Shown in pieces: positions 15,544-22,716 of a stretch of 25,399 bases of DNA (position 1 is the stretch's first letter; every line of letters starts with the position of its first letter). Under the pieces are notes generated by a model. That model did not search any database, had not been told where the DNA came from, and saw only the letters and a program-made list of their open reading frames with translations. Made by a program: the position numbers and the translations under genes. The DNA is from an uncultured Prevotella sp. (lineage in GTDB: Bacteria > Bacteroidota > Bacteroidia > Bacteroidales > Bacteroidaceae). The stretch covers positions 1-25,399 of the forward strand of contig UQRP01000036.1 of the NCBI GenBank assembly GCA_900543585.1. The letters are read 5' to 3'.

Positions 15544-17106
15544 ATGGTACGCTATCCGGTAGGAATACAGACATTTGAGAAAATCAGAAGTGGTAACTAT
15601 TTGTACGTTGACAAGACAGCCGATTTGTTTCGGTTGATTCAGTCAGGAGAATATATTTTTCTGTCCCGTCCGCGCCGTTTTGGTAAATCTTTGCTTACAA
15701 GTACTCTTGAATGTTTTTTTCAAGGTAGGAAGGATCTTTTCCATGGGTTGGCCATAGAGCAGTTGGAGAAGGACTGGACGGAATATCCTGTGCTGCACTT
15801 CAGTCTTGCTACGGCCAAGCTCGGTTCTGTTGATGACTTGAATGTTCAGATTCGCATTCAACTGGAACGCAATGAGAAGCGTTACGGTATGCATACAGAT
15901 ATAACTAATGTCTCCGAACGATTCCAAAAGCTGATAACTTCACTCTTTGACAATACAGGCAAGCAGGTTGTTGTCCTCATTGACGAATATGACGCTCCAC
16001 TGCTGACTGTTCTCCATGACCCTCAACGGTTAGAGCCCATGCGTACGGCTTTGCAGTCGTTCTATTCCCCGCTGAAGGATCTTGACCCTTACCTTCGCTT
16101 CGTCTTCATTACCGGTATCACCAAGTTCTCGCAGCTCAGCATCTTCTCGCAACTCAATAATCTGAGCAACATCTCCATGAATCCGAATTATTCCACGCTC
16201 GTCGGTTTCACGCAGGAGGAACTGGAGCGTGACTTCAAGGAAGGCATCCAGGGCATTGCCGACAACAATGGTCTGACTTATCAGAACGTATTGGAAAAAC
16301 TCCGGACACGTTACGACGGTTACCATTTCTCACGCAACGCCGAAGGTGTCTATAACCCCTTCAGCGTGCTCCAGGCCATGAGAACGGGATACATGGATAA
16401 TTATTGGTTTGCGACAGGCACTCCGAGCTTTTTGGTTCAGATGATGAAAAAGTTCAACACTTTCCTCCCCACTCTTGATGGCAGCCGTGCCAAGGCTACG
16501 GAGTTTGATGCGCCAACAGAAGACATGCATTCCATCCTGCCGTTGTTCTATCAAAGCGGGTATCTGACTATCCGTGGCTATATTCCGGAAGTGGATACTT
16601 ACGAACTGGGATTCCCCAACGAGGAAGTAAAGACGGGTCTGCTCAATGCGCTGATTCCTTACTACGTCAGTCCCAATTATAACGCCACCACTAATACTTT
16701 GGACAGCATGTACCTTTCTATTTTAAAGGACGATATTGATGGCATGCTCTCTGTGGCCCGCAGCTTCTTCGCCTCCATTCCATATCAAGAGGGAACGCTG
16801 AAGGACGCACCGACGAGTGAGGGACATTTTACAGCCATGCTCTATATGATGTTCTCTCTCATGAGCAACTACTGCTATTCTCAGGTGCGCACTGCAGCGG
16901 GCAGGATGGATATACTCCTGAAGACCGGTACCAGCATTTATGTGATGGAGCTAAAGATGAACGGTAGCGTTGATGAGGCCCTTCAGCAGATTGATGACAA
17001 GGGCTATGCCATTCCTTACGAGTCCGACGGGCGGAAGGTCGTCAAAGTCGGTATCAACTTCAGTTCGAAGGAGCGCACCATCACGGAATGGAAAGTAAAA
17101 CGCTGA
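15544..17106 (+). CDS. AAA-ATPase-like / PD-(D/E)XK nuclease-like protein (PF09820/PF08011 type)
   Basis: A 520-residue protein of a family abundant in gut Bacteroidota. The N-terminus YPVGIQTFEKIRSGNYLYVDKT leads to the P-loop-like RPRRFGKSLL (about 42-51); a Walker-B-like VVLIDEYDAPLL, the sensor-like FITGITKF and the LYQSGYLTIRGY segment follow. The C-terminal part has the nuclease-like core GRMDILLK...YVMELKM...ALQQIDDKGYA, matching the D-ExK-Q pattern of PD-(D/E)XK folds. The biological role is unknown; proposals include mobile-element or defence functions, without direct proof. Length is typical and no break is seen. A remnant of a second member lies at 20.8 kb. The stop codon sits inside a long hairpin shared with the opposite strand. 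Confidence 0.88.
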   Translation: MVRYPVGIQTFEKIRSGNYLYVDKTADLFRLIQSGEYIFLSRPRRFGKSLLTSTLECFFQGRKDLFHGLAIEQLEKDWTEYPVLHFSLATAKLGSVDDLNVQIRIQLERNEKRYGMHTDITNVSERFQKLITSLFDNTGKQVVVLIDEYDAPLLTVLHDPQRLEPMRTALQSFYSPLKDLDPYLRFVFITGITKFSQLSIFSQLNNLSNISMNPNYSTLVGFTQEELERDFKEGIQGIADNNGLTYQNVLEKLRTRYDGYHFSRNAEGVYNPFSVLQAMRTGYMDNYWFATGTPSFLVQMMKKFNTFLPTLDGSRAKATEFDAPTEDMHSILPLFYQSGYLTIRGYIPEVDTYELGFPNEEVKTGLLNALIPYYVSPNYNATTNTLDSMYLSILKDDIDGMLSVARSFFASIPYQEGTLKDAPTSEGHFTAMLYMMFSLMSNYCYSQVRTAAGRMDILLKTGTSIYVMELKMNGSVDEALQQIDDKGYAIPYESDGRKVVKVGINFSSKERTITEWKVKR

Positions 17107-17145
17107 ATATCGGCCCCTGCCTTATTGCCGGGTCGATATTCAGCG
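17101..17145. terminator. Long hairpin at the 3' ends of convergent genes
   Basis: A 16-bp stem (17101-17116 with 17130-17145) with one G-T pair and a 13-base loop. It overlaps the stop codon of the AAA-ATPase gene. The T-rich tail is on the minus strand, so it best fits a terminator of the leftward dehydrogenase-derived gene. Confidence 0.65.
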
Positions 17146-17170
17146 CTTGAGAGAAAGTGATTCGCTAAAC

Positions 17171-17347
17171 TTATGGCTGTTTGCCGATGTAGGCCAGAAT
17201 GCCACCGTCGACATAGAGGATATGTCCGTTGACGAAGTCGGAGGCGTCGCTGCCGAACTTCATACCGATACAGAGCCCGATGATGGTGAAGATGACCGGC
17301 ATCATAACCGAGGCACCGAACTGGATGATGTAATTGAAGATGTTCAT
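17171..17347 (-). pseudogene. Chimeric remnant: 5' end of PTS GatC-like gene fused to 3' end of a short-chain dehydrogenase
   Basis: A 58-residue in-frame open frame. The first 32 residues (MNIFNYIIQFGASVMMP, then a hydrophobic segment ending GMKFG) resemble the N-terminus of galactitol-type PTS IIC proteins. The last 26 (SDASDFVNGHILYVDGG, then ILAYIGKQP) match the C-terminus of gluconate-5-dehydrogenase/KduD-type short-chain dehydrogenases. No natural protein joins these, and each parent should be several hundred residues, so a deletion has removed most of both genes and whatever lay between. The neighbouring 2-keto-3-deoxygluconate genes fit a former hexuronate or gluconate operon. The IIC half is less certain than the dehydrogenase half. 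Confidence 0.72.
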
Positions 17348-17700
17348 ATCCGTTTTGATGTTTTCTTTTTCTTATGATACGTTTCTGCCGTGGCCTTTAC
17401 TTAGTCCTACATGAAACTATGTCTGCATAGTCAGGCTTAACGATAAGGGGATGCAACTCTTTCTTCCGTGAGATAGCCATGCCGAAAGTCAAAGAAGCAG
17501 GATAGACTATTAGGGGAATTACAACTGAGCTGGATAAAATACATGACAGTGTGGAGCAAGTGCAGTTAGTGGATAAGAGACCCTGAATAATATCTGGCCT
17601 ATGGAAAATATCTATTGCACCGCAAAAGCCACTGTTGTGATTACGTAACACAGCGAATCGGTTCGTATTTATAGCAAAGGAAATATTAAATCATATAGCA
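17348..17700. promoter_or_regulatory. Upstream region of kdgK with operator-like palindrome
   Basis: 353 bases with no convincing gene and a more AT-rich composition than its neighbours. A minus-strand open frame (17397-17651) exists but shows no recognised family. A near-palindrome TGTGATTACGTAACACA lies at 17636-17652, about 50 bases before the kdgK ATG; its core TTACGTAA is perfect. It resembles binding sites of dimeric sugar-catabolism regulators (inference). No exact TAnnTTTG box was found next to it. Confidence 0.45.
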
Positions 17701-18723
17701 ATGTCAAAGATTGTAACACTCGGCGAGATTATGCTCCGCCTTTCTCCCGACGGCAACGACCGTTTCGTCCAGACCGACCACTTCCGTATCATCCCGGGTG
17801 GTGGTGAGGCCAATGTTGCTGTCAGCCTTGCCAACTATGGTCATGAGGCTTTCTTCGTCAGCAGGCTCCCTCAGCATGAGATAGGGCAGATTTCCGTCAA
17901 CGCCCTGCGCCGTTATGGGGTTCACACCGATTATATCGTCCGTGGTGGCGATAGGGTAGGGCTGTATTATGCAGAAACGGGCGCTTCGATGCGTCCGAGT
18001 AAGGTCATCTACGACCGGGCGCACTCAGCCATGGCAGAGGCTTCTGCCGACGATTTCGACTTCGACGACATCATGGAGGGCGCCCAGTGGTTCCACTGGA
18101 GTGGCATCACACCGGCTATCAGCGACAGCGCTGCCGACATCACCCGGCGCGCCTGCGAGGCTGCCCACAGACATGGCGTCACCGTCAGCGTAGACCTCAA
18201 CTTCCGTAAGGAACTGTGGACCTCGGAGAAGGCTATCTCTGTCATGCGCCCGCTGATGCAGTATGTCGATGTCTGTATCGGCAATGAGGAGGACGCCCAG
18301 CTCTGCCTTGGCTTCAAGCCTGATGCCGACGTCGAGGGCGGCAAGACCGATGCAGCCGGCTATCACAGAATCTTCGAGCTTATGACGAAGGAGTTTGGCT
18401 TCAAGTATGTCGTCTCTACGCTCCGGGAGTCATTCAGTGCTACCCACAACGGCTGGAAGGCTCTGATATATAATGGTGAGGAGTTCTATGAGAGCCGTCA
18501 CTATGACATCGACCCTATTATCGACCGCGTCGGCGGCGGTGACTCCTTTGCCGGCGGACTCATCCACGGACTGCTCACCAAGAACACGCAGGGCGAGGCC
18601 TTAGAGTTTGCCGTGGCTGCCTCAGCGCTGAAGCACACCGTCAATGGCGACTTCAACCTTGTCTCTGAGGCTGAGGTGGAGAGTCTGGCGGCTGGCAATG
18701 CCAATGGCAGGGTGCAGCGATAG
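17701..18723 (+). CDS. kdgK: PfkB-family sugar kinase, probably 2-keto-3-deoxygluconate kinase
   Basis: A 340-residue ribokinase/PfkB-type kinase. The N-terminal substrate region has GEIMLRLSPDG and the family signature GGGEANVAVSLANYG; the C-terminal signature DRVGGGDSFAGGLIHGL carries the catalytic Asp281 and anion hole. It would phosphorylate 2-keto-3-deoxygluconate to KDPG, which the next gene should cleave to pyruvate and glyceraldehyde 3-phosphate. Length and motifs are complete. Substrate is inferred from the aldolase 107 bases downstream and the dehydrogenase remnant upstream. Because that aldolase is damaged, the kinase may now feed a dead end unless another aldolase exists. Confidence 0.88.
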   Translation: MSKIVTLGEIMLRLSPDGNDRFVQTDHFRIIPGGGEANVAVSLANYGHEAFFVSRLPQHEIGQISVNALRRYGVHTDYIVRGGDRVGLYYAETGASMRPSKVIYDRAHSAMAEASADDFDFDDIMEGAQWFHWSGITPAISDSAADITRRACEAAHRHGVTVSVDLNFRKELWTSEKAISVMRPLMQYVDVCIGNEEDAQLCLGFKPDADVEGGKTDAAGYHRIFELMTKEFGFKYVVSTLRESFSATHNGWKALIYNGEEFYESRHYDIDPIIDRVGGGDSFAGGLIHGLLTKNTQGEALEFAVAASALKHTVNGDFNLVSEAEVESLAAGNANGRVQR

Positions 18724-18830
18724 GCGGCAGAACGGCAAGAAAAACTGCATAGCAGACAATAATATTCAACTTAAATCGTTAACAATTTTAATGTAAGTCC
18801 TCATGCCCTTAGCGGGTGAGGCAACATTCT

Positions 18831-19337
18831 ATGGCTAAGTTCAGCAAGATAGAAGTACTGCGTAAGATGGGCGAGACCGGTATGGTGCCCGTATATTATC
18901 ATGAAGACCTTGAGACAGCAAAGCAGGTCATCAAGGCATGTTATGACGGTGGCGTGAGAGCCTTTGAGTTCACCAACCGTGGCGACTTCGCCCATGAGGT
19001 CTTTGGCGCTCTCGTGAAATGGGCTGACACCGCATGCCCGGAGCTGGCTCTTGGTGCCGGTACCGTTATCGACGCTCCCACAGCGGCCCTCTACCTCCAG
19101 CTCGGTGCCAACTTCATCAAAGACCTCATGGCTCCTCTGCGCTGGTCGAAGGTGATGGTCACCGGTGGCGTGGCACCGACACGCGACAACTTAGAGGGAT
19201 GGTTCAAGGCTGGTGCCTATTGTGTGGGCATGGGCTCAAAGCTCTTCCCGAAAGATGTCGTGGCTGCCAAGGACTGGCAGTATATCACCGACAAATGCAG
19301 TGAGTGTTTAGAGATTATCAAAGAAATAAGAAAATAA
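18831..19337 (+). pseudogene. eda: KDPG/KHG aldolase with an in-frame internal deletion
   Basis: A 168-residue open frame, against about 210-220 for complete Bacteroidota 2-dehydro-3-deoxyphosphogluconate aldolases. The N-terminal half (GMVPVYYHEDLETAKQ, RAFEFTNRGDFAHEVF with the conserved Glu) and the C-terminal quarter (MVTGGVAPTRDNLEGWF, then CVGMGSKLFPK) are well kept. In between, LQLGANF passes directly into IKDLMAPLRWSK at residue 95-97. About 50-55 residues that normally lie there are missing, including the Lys that forms the Schiff base (KIFP motif) and the PGC region. The frame is preserved, so a protein may be made, but it should not be a working aldolase. The ATG at 18831 is preferred to the GTG at 18816. 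The stop overlaps the next gene by one base. Confidence 0.8.
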
Positions 19338-20662
19338 TGACAAGTGACAAATTCCAGGTTGTGCATCATCCTTTCACCATGCGTGAGGCCATTGACGAAG
19401 CCAAACGTTGTCTTCAGTGCAAGGTGCCTCAGTGCGAGAAAGGATGTCCCATCGGCAACCATATCAAGGAGTTCAACCATCAGCTGTCGAAGGGCAACCT
19501 CGGTGCTGCTATGGAGGCTATCAATGAGGTCTCCAACCTGCCGGCTATCTGTGGCCGTGTATGCCCCCATGAGAAGCAGTGCCAGGGCCATTGTGTGCTG
19601 GCCCGCAAGGGCAACCCCATTCAGATAGGTCGCATCGAGTCGTTTATCGCTGACTTCGACACGCAGATGCGGCTCTTCCGTGAGCCCGTGCCGCAGAAGA
19701 CACGGGGCAGTGTGGCCGTCATCGGCTCCGGCCCTGCCGGACTGACCGTGGCCGGTGACTTGGCACGCAAAGGCTTTGCCGTGACCATCTATGAAGGTCA
19801 GTCAGAGCCTGGCGGCGTCCTGATGTGGGGAATTCCTGAATACAGGCTGCCGAAAGACGTGGTACGCTCGGAGATAAAGAAGATAGCAGAACTTGGCGTC
19901 AACTTTGTCAATAATACCCTTGTGGGCACCAACGGCCTTACCGTAGACAAGCTCTTTGCCGAGGGCTTCGATGCCATCTTCATGGGCACCGGCACGGCGA
20001 TACCTCAGAATATGGACGATGTCCCCGGAGCCCGTCTGCGTGGCGTGAGCCAGTCCACCTACCTTCTCCATCAGGTCAATGCCTTCAATGAAGGAGCCAT
20101 AGGCCGTGAGATGGTGCCTGTCAACAAAGGAGAGCGGGTTGGCGTCATCGGTGGTGGCAACGTAGCCATGGATGCCGCCCGCACGGCCATCCGCTTAGGC
20201 TGTGATGTCACCGTCATCTACCGTCGCGGCCAGGAGGATATGCCCGCCATCCAGGCGGAGTATGAGGAGGCTGTCAGGGAAGGCGTAAAGTTCTGGTGGC
20301 ATTCCTCCGTCACGGAGTTCCTCGACAATGGTCGTGGCCGCTTGGGCAGCGTGCGCGTCAAGAATGGTGAGGAAGAGCGTATCGAGCCTTTCGACCGTAT
20401 CTTCCTGGCTATCGGATCACGGCCCGCCAACCGCATCGTCTCTACGACAGACGGTATCGATGTCGACGAGAAAGGCTATGTCAAGGTTGTGGACCGCCCT
20501 TATGGCATGACGACACGCCGTGGCGTCTTTGCAGGAGGTGATGTCGTCCACAGACCGCAGACCGTGGTCTTAGCGATGAAGGCTGCCAAAGATGTAGCGC
20601 TCGGCATTGAGCAGTATGTCGATGCCGTCAAACTGCTCGAATATATTGACAAAGGAGTATAA
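19337..20662 (+). CDS. gltD: GltD-like NADPH-dependent oxidoreductase (glutamate synthase small-subunit family)
   Basis: A 441-residue flavoprotein. The N-terminal Fe-S region has Cys25, Cys28, Cys33 and Cys37 (CLQCKVPQCEKGC) and a second cysteine cluster CGRVCPHEKQCQGHC. An FAD site VIGSGPAGL, the GGVLMWGIPEYRLPK segment, an NADPH site VIGGGNVAMDAARTA and the C-terminal FAD motif GVFAGGDVV follow. The family includes the small subunit of glutamate synthase and NfnB/SudA-type ferredoxin:NADP oxidoreductase subunits, which donate electrons to a partner. No large subunit is in the window, so the partner is unknown. It overlaps the aldolase stop (TAATG), suggesting co-transcription. The protein appears complete. 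Confidence 0.88.
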   Translation: MTSDKFQVVHHPFTMREAIDEAKRCLQCKVPQCEKGCPIGNHIKEFNHQLSKGNLGAAMEAINEVSNLPAICGRVCPHEKQCQGHCVLARKGNPIQIGRIESFIADFDTQMRLFREPVPQKTRGSVAVIGSGPAGLTVAGDLARKGFAVTIYEGQSEPGGVLMWGIPEYRLPKDVVRSEIKKIAELGVNFVNNTLVGTNGLTVDKLFAEGFDAIFMGTGTAIPQNMDDVPGARLRGVSQSTYLLHQVNAFNEGAIGREMVPVNKGERVGVIGGGNVAMDAARTAIRLGCDVTVIYRRGQEDMPAIQAEYEEAVREGVKFWWHSSVTEFLDNGRGRLGSVRVKNGEEERIEPFDRIFLAIGSRPANRIVSTTDGIDVDEKGYVKVVDRPYGMTTRRGVFAGGDVVHRPQTVVLAMKAAKDVALGIEQYVDAVKLLEYIDKGV

Positions 20663-20784
20663 TAAAGGGGCACAGTGGATATTTTCCGTGGATCGTATAT
20701 GAGTTTTCTTCTTTGGTCACAGATCTTTAGTTGGTTAGAGGCACCGTTACCAAACGGTAAATAGTTTTTAACCAAAACCAAGAA
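20663..20784. other. Gap after gltD with small inverted repeat
   Basis: About 120 bases with no gene. An inverted pair TTACC-AAAC-GGTAA lies near 20750, followed by an AT-rich stretch. It could be a weak terminator or an operator. The next recognisable sequence is the PF09820-type remnant. Confidence 0.3.
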
Positions 20785-20961
20785 AACCTCTTTGTGTCAG
20801 TTTTCGAGCTCAAGCTGGATTCATCGGCAGAGGCCGCTATGCAGCAGATTGACCTAAAGAATTATCCATCGCGTTTTTCTCTTTCAGGCTATCCCGTCAC
20901 CAAGGTTGCTGTCAACTTCGACAGCGGCACACGTACGGTCAAGGACTGGATAGTTGAATGA
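20785..20961 (+). pseudogene. C-terminal remnant of a second AAA-ATPase/PD-(D/E)XK family protein
   Basis: Translation from about 20791 reads FVSVFELKLDSSAEAAMQQI and continues through DLKNY, GYPVTKVAVNF and RTVKDWIVE to a stop at 20959-20961. This aligns along its whole length with the last 55 residues of the intact protein at 15544-17106 (YVMELKMNGSVDEALQQID, VKVGINF, RTITEWKV). It keeps the ExK and Gln of the nuclease-like core, but there is no start codon, and the other 460 or so residues are absent. The divergence between the two copies shows they are separate family members, not a recent duplication. Confidence 0.8.
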
Positions 20962-21039
20962 AAAGATTGCACCCCGGTGTATACTATCAAGTGGTACAAC
21001 TTTGGCGGTAGGCCTACAAGGTCTCTCGCTAAACTTCGT

Positions 21040-21226
21040 TCATATTCCCAATGCCTCCACCCACTGGGCAAGCTCTTCATCTGATGGTGAGTTGAGCAAC
21101 TTGCCCGCTTTCCACTTGATGTTGGGATATTGCTTCTTCAGCTGTGCTGCGCTATTGACGGTTCTGGGCGCAGGCGGCCAAGCATAACGACAGTGCCGCT
21201 GCAAACAATAATATGATTTTCTTCAT
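21040..21226 (-). pseudogene. Flavodoxin-like lipoprotein remnant: signal peptide joined out of frame to C-terminus
   Basis: From the ATG at 21226 the strand reads MKKIILLFAAALSLCLAACA, a clear lipoprotein signal with lipobox LAAC, then QNRQ and a stop. In the +1 frame the same DNA continues as VNSAAQLKKQYPNIKWKAG, KLLNSPSDEELAQWVEALGI and a stop at 21042-21040. This segment resembles the C-terminus of Bacteroidota flavodoxin-like proteins of about 180 residues. The central FMN-binding part is missing and the joint is out of frame, so the gene is dead. Family assignment of the C-terminus is by eye and moderate. It sits 9 bases after the cupin gene, consistent with a former operon. Confidence 0.62.
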
Positions 21227-21235
21227 GATGCTGAT

Positions 21236-21466
21236 TTATTTTTCTGTTGCCAGCCTGCCGTAGTCCTCGTTGCTAACAGGTTCCAGCCATTCGTTCGACT
21301 TGTTCTCGCCGGGGGCATCGAAGGTCAAGTGGGCGAACCAACTGTCGGCGGCAGCACCATGCCATTGCTTCACGTTGGCAGGAATATGGATGACGGTGCC
21401 GAGATATTCCTCTCCGGCTGTCTGTACTATCTTGTTCTTTGTCATCATATTCTGGTAATTGTCCAT
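21236..21466 (-). pseudogene. Cupin-domain protein with central deletion
   Basis: A 76-residue open frame. The N-terminus (MDNYQNMMTKNKIVQTAGEE) leads straight into VIHIPANVKQWHGAAADSWF and ends NEWLEPVSNEDYGRL. The latter parts are typical of the C-terminal half of small cupins found beside AraC regulators and alcohol dehydrogenases, which are normally about 130-150 residues and carry a metal-binding HxH strand in the middle. That strand and the preceding beta strands are absent, with the joint near GEEYLGTV. The frame is open, so a short protein could be made, but it should lack the metal site. A -7 box TAACTTTG lies at 21502-21495 on the same strand. Confidence 0.65.
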
Positions 21467-21494
21467 AATGTATAAATGATAATGCTTACGGATG

Positions 21495-21502
21495 CAAAGT
21501 TA
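21495..21502 (-). promoter_or_regulatory. -7 promoter box for the cupin/flavodoxin pair
   Basis: TAACTTTG on the minus strand, 29 bases upstream of the ATG at 21466; no clear -33 box. The surrounding 130-base gap (21467-21596) shows nothing else. Confidence 0.5.
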
Positions 21503-21596
21503 CGGAGTTTCGCTAAAAGCTATGTTATATGAATCCCCGACAAACTTACCATTTTCGCTGAAAAGGGCCGGGACAGCACGAGACCACTATTTTCGG

Positions 21597-21957
21597 CGCC
21601 GCATCATCTCGTTGATTAGTTCGATTTTGGCGATTTCCTGCTGCGTGGTCTCATCAAGACGGGCTATATGAGTCCCACAATAATATCAAAATAATGTCCA
21701 CCCGTAGCATGATCGTATCGATCGGCAATGTGGCGGTCGAACTTATACATAAGCTTATAAAGTTGAATGTAGCGTTTGTGCCAAGGCCCTTCAACGCTCC
21801 ACCCATTCTCCTCGCGATAGGGAGCATTGAGTTCCGCCAAAGGAATCGGCTTTGCGGCTTCCTTTTGCAGCTCCTTTACAAATTGTTCACATTCAAGTTC
21901 CAATCCCTTGTGGATGAACTCACGGCAGAGCCGTTTGTCTTTCTTTGATAGTTCCAT
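21597..21957 (-). pseudogene. Small hypothetical protein with frameshift/internal deletion near its C-terminus
   Basis: The frame from the ATG at 21957 gives 97 residues (MELSKKDKRLCREFIHKGLE to GGHYFDIIVGLI) and stops at 21664. Immediately beyond, in another frame, the strand reads ARLDETTQQEIAKIELINEM, MRRRK and a stop at 21599-21597, which looks like the natural C-terminus of the same protein. The joint is in the GGACTCATATAGCC region. The family is a small charged helical protein seen next to AraC-type genes; its function is not known. The N-terminal 97 residues might still be produced. Confidence 0.55.
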
Positions 21958-21988
21958 AATTCTGTATGTAAGATGTTTTCCCTGTCTA

Positions 21989-22579
21989 TTAGCTAATTCC
22001 TTGCTTCCTTCTCATCTCCGATGGTGGCATGCCCATCACCTGCTTGAAGGCGCGGTTGAAGTTGGCGGGCGAGCTGAAGCCGGTGTCGTAGGCTATCTTC
22101 TTGATGGGCATCGTGTTGTCGGCCATCAGCTCCAATGAGCGGATGATGCGCTGATAGCCCAAGTAGTCGCTGAACGTGGTGCCGGCCTCACTGAAGAGGC
22201 GGCTGAGGGTCCTTGGTGAGACGAACCGGAAGTTGGCCATCGCCCACGGACAGACATAGTGTACGGAGAAAGCATCGTCAGCCACCTTGGCATCGCTCTC
22301 GGAGAGGAAATAGAAGATGCGGAGCGCAATGCGGCGGTTGTGGCTCGTCAGGGCGTGAACCGTGCCACGCGGAATCCAACACGCATTACCCTCGGGGACG
22401 AAATACTCCCGCTCGCCGACAGTGACGCGCAGGGTGCCGGTGACTGTTTCCACCAACTGTATGCAGTCGTGGCTGTGGGGAGCCAGGTCGATACCCTCAC
22501 GCCCCGTGTCCTTGACCATCACCTTGTCCGGAGAACCATTGTCGACAAGCCGGATAAAGCTGCGTTGTTCTTCATTCAT
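21989..22579 (-). pseudogene. AraC-family regulator with large in-frame internal deletion
   Basis: A 196-residue open frame; AraC proteins with an N-terminal cupin sensor usually have about 260-280. The cupin part (about 25-100: LAPHSHDCIQLVETVTGTLR, then PEGNACWIPRGTVHAL) is intact. HYVCPWAMANFRF then runs directly into VSPRTLSRLFSEAGTTFSDY at about residue 118. The second HTH (KKIAYDTGFSSPANFNRAFK) and the end are normal. The linker and the first helices of HTH1, roughly 65-75 residues, are missing. The frame is kept, but DNA binding should be impaired. It is divergent from the MBL gene and upstream of three other damaged genes on the same strand. Confidence 0.7.
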
Positions 22580-22636
22580 TCTTCTTATATTATTGACATC
22601 ATGCTCTTGGCACGATATGAGAAGTCTTTGGCATTA

Positions 22637-22681
22637 TTTGCAAATTCTGCACAAAGATAATATATTAATTTTGCAAACAAA
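22637..22681. promoter_or_regulatory. Overlapping divergent promoters with two TTTGCAAA palindromes
   Basis: Plus strand: TAATTTTG at 22666-22673, 44 bases before the MBL ATG. Minus strand: TTTG (22681-22678), 18 bases, TATCTTTG (22659-22652) for araC. Perfect palindromes TTTGCAAA occur at 22637-22644 and 22670-22677, 33 bases apart centre to centre, about three helical turns. This is a likely regulator-binding arrangement. Confidence 0.55.
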
Positions 22682-22716
22682 AAGGAAATACCAACAATAA
22701 TATTAAAAAGAAGAAT

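Noticed and set aside
17397..17651. 84-residue minus-strand frame upstream of kdgK
   Set aside because: Codon use and composition unlike neighbours, no recognised family, and it covers the operator-like site. Possibly chance or a decayed fragment.
21008..21017. Perfect palindrome GTAGGCCTAC
   Set aside because: Only 10 bp and not near an intact promoter; likely chance.
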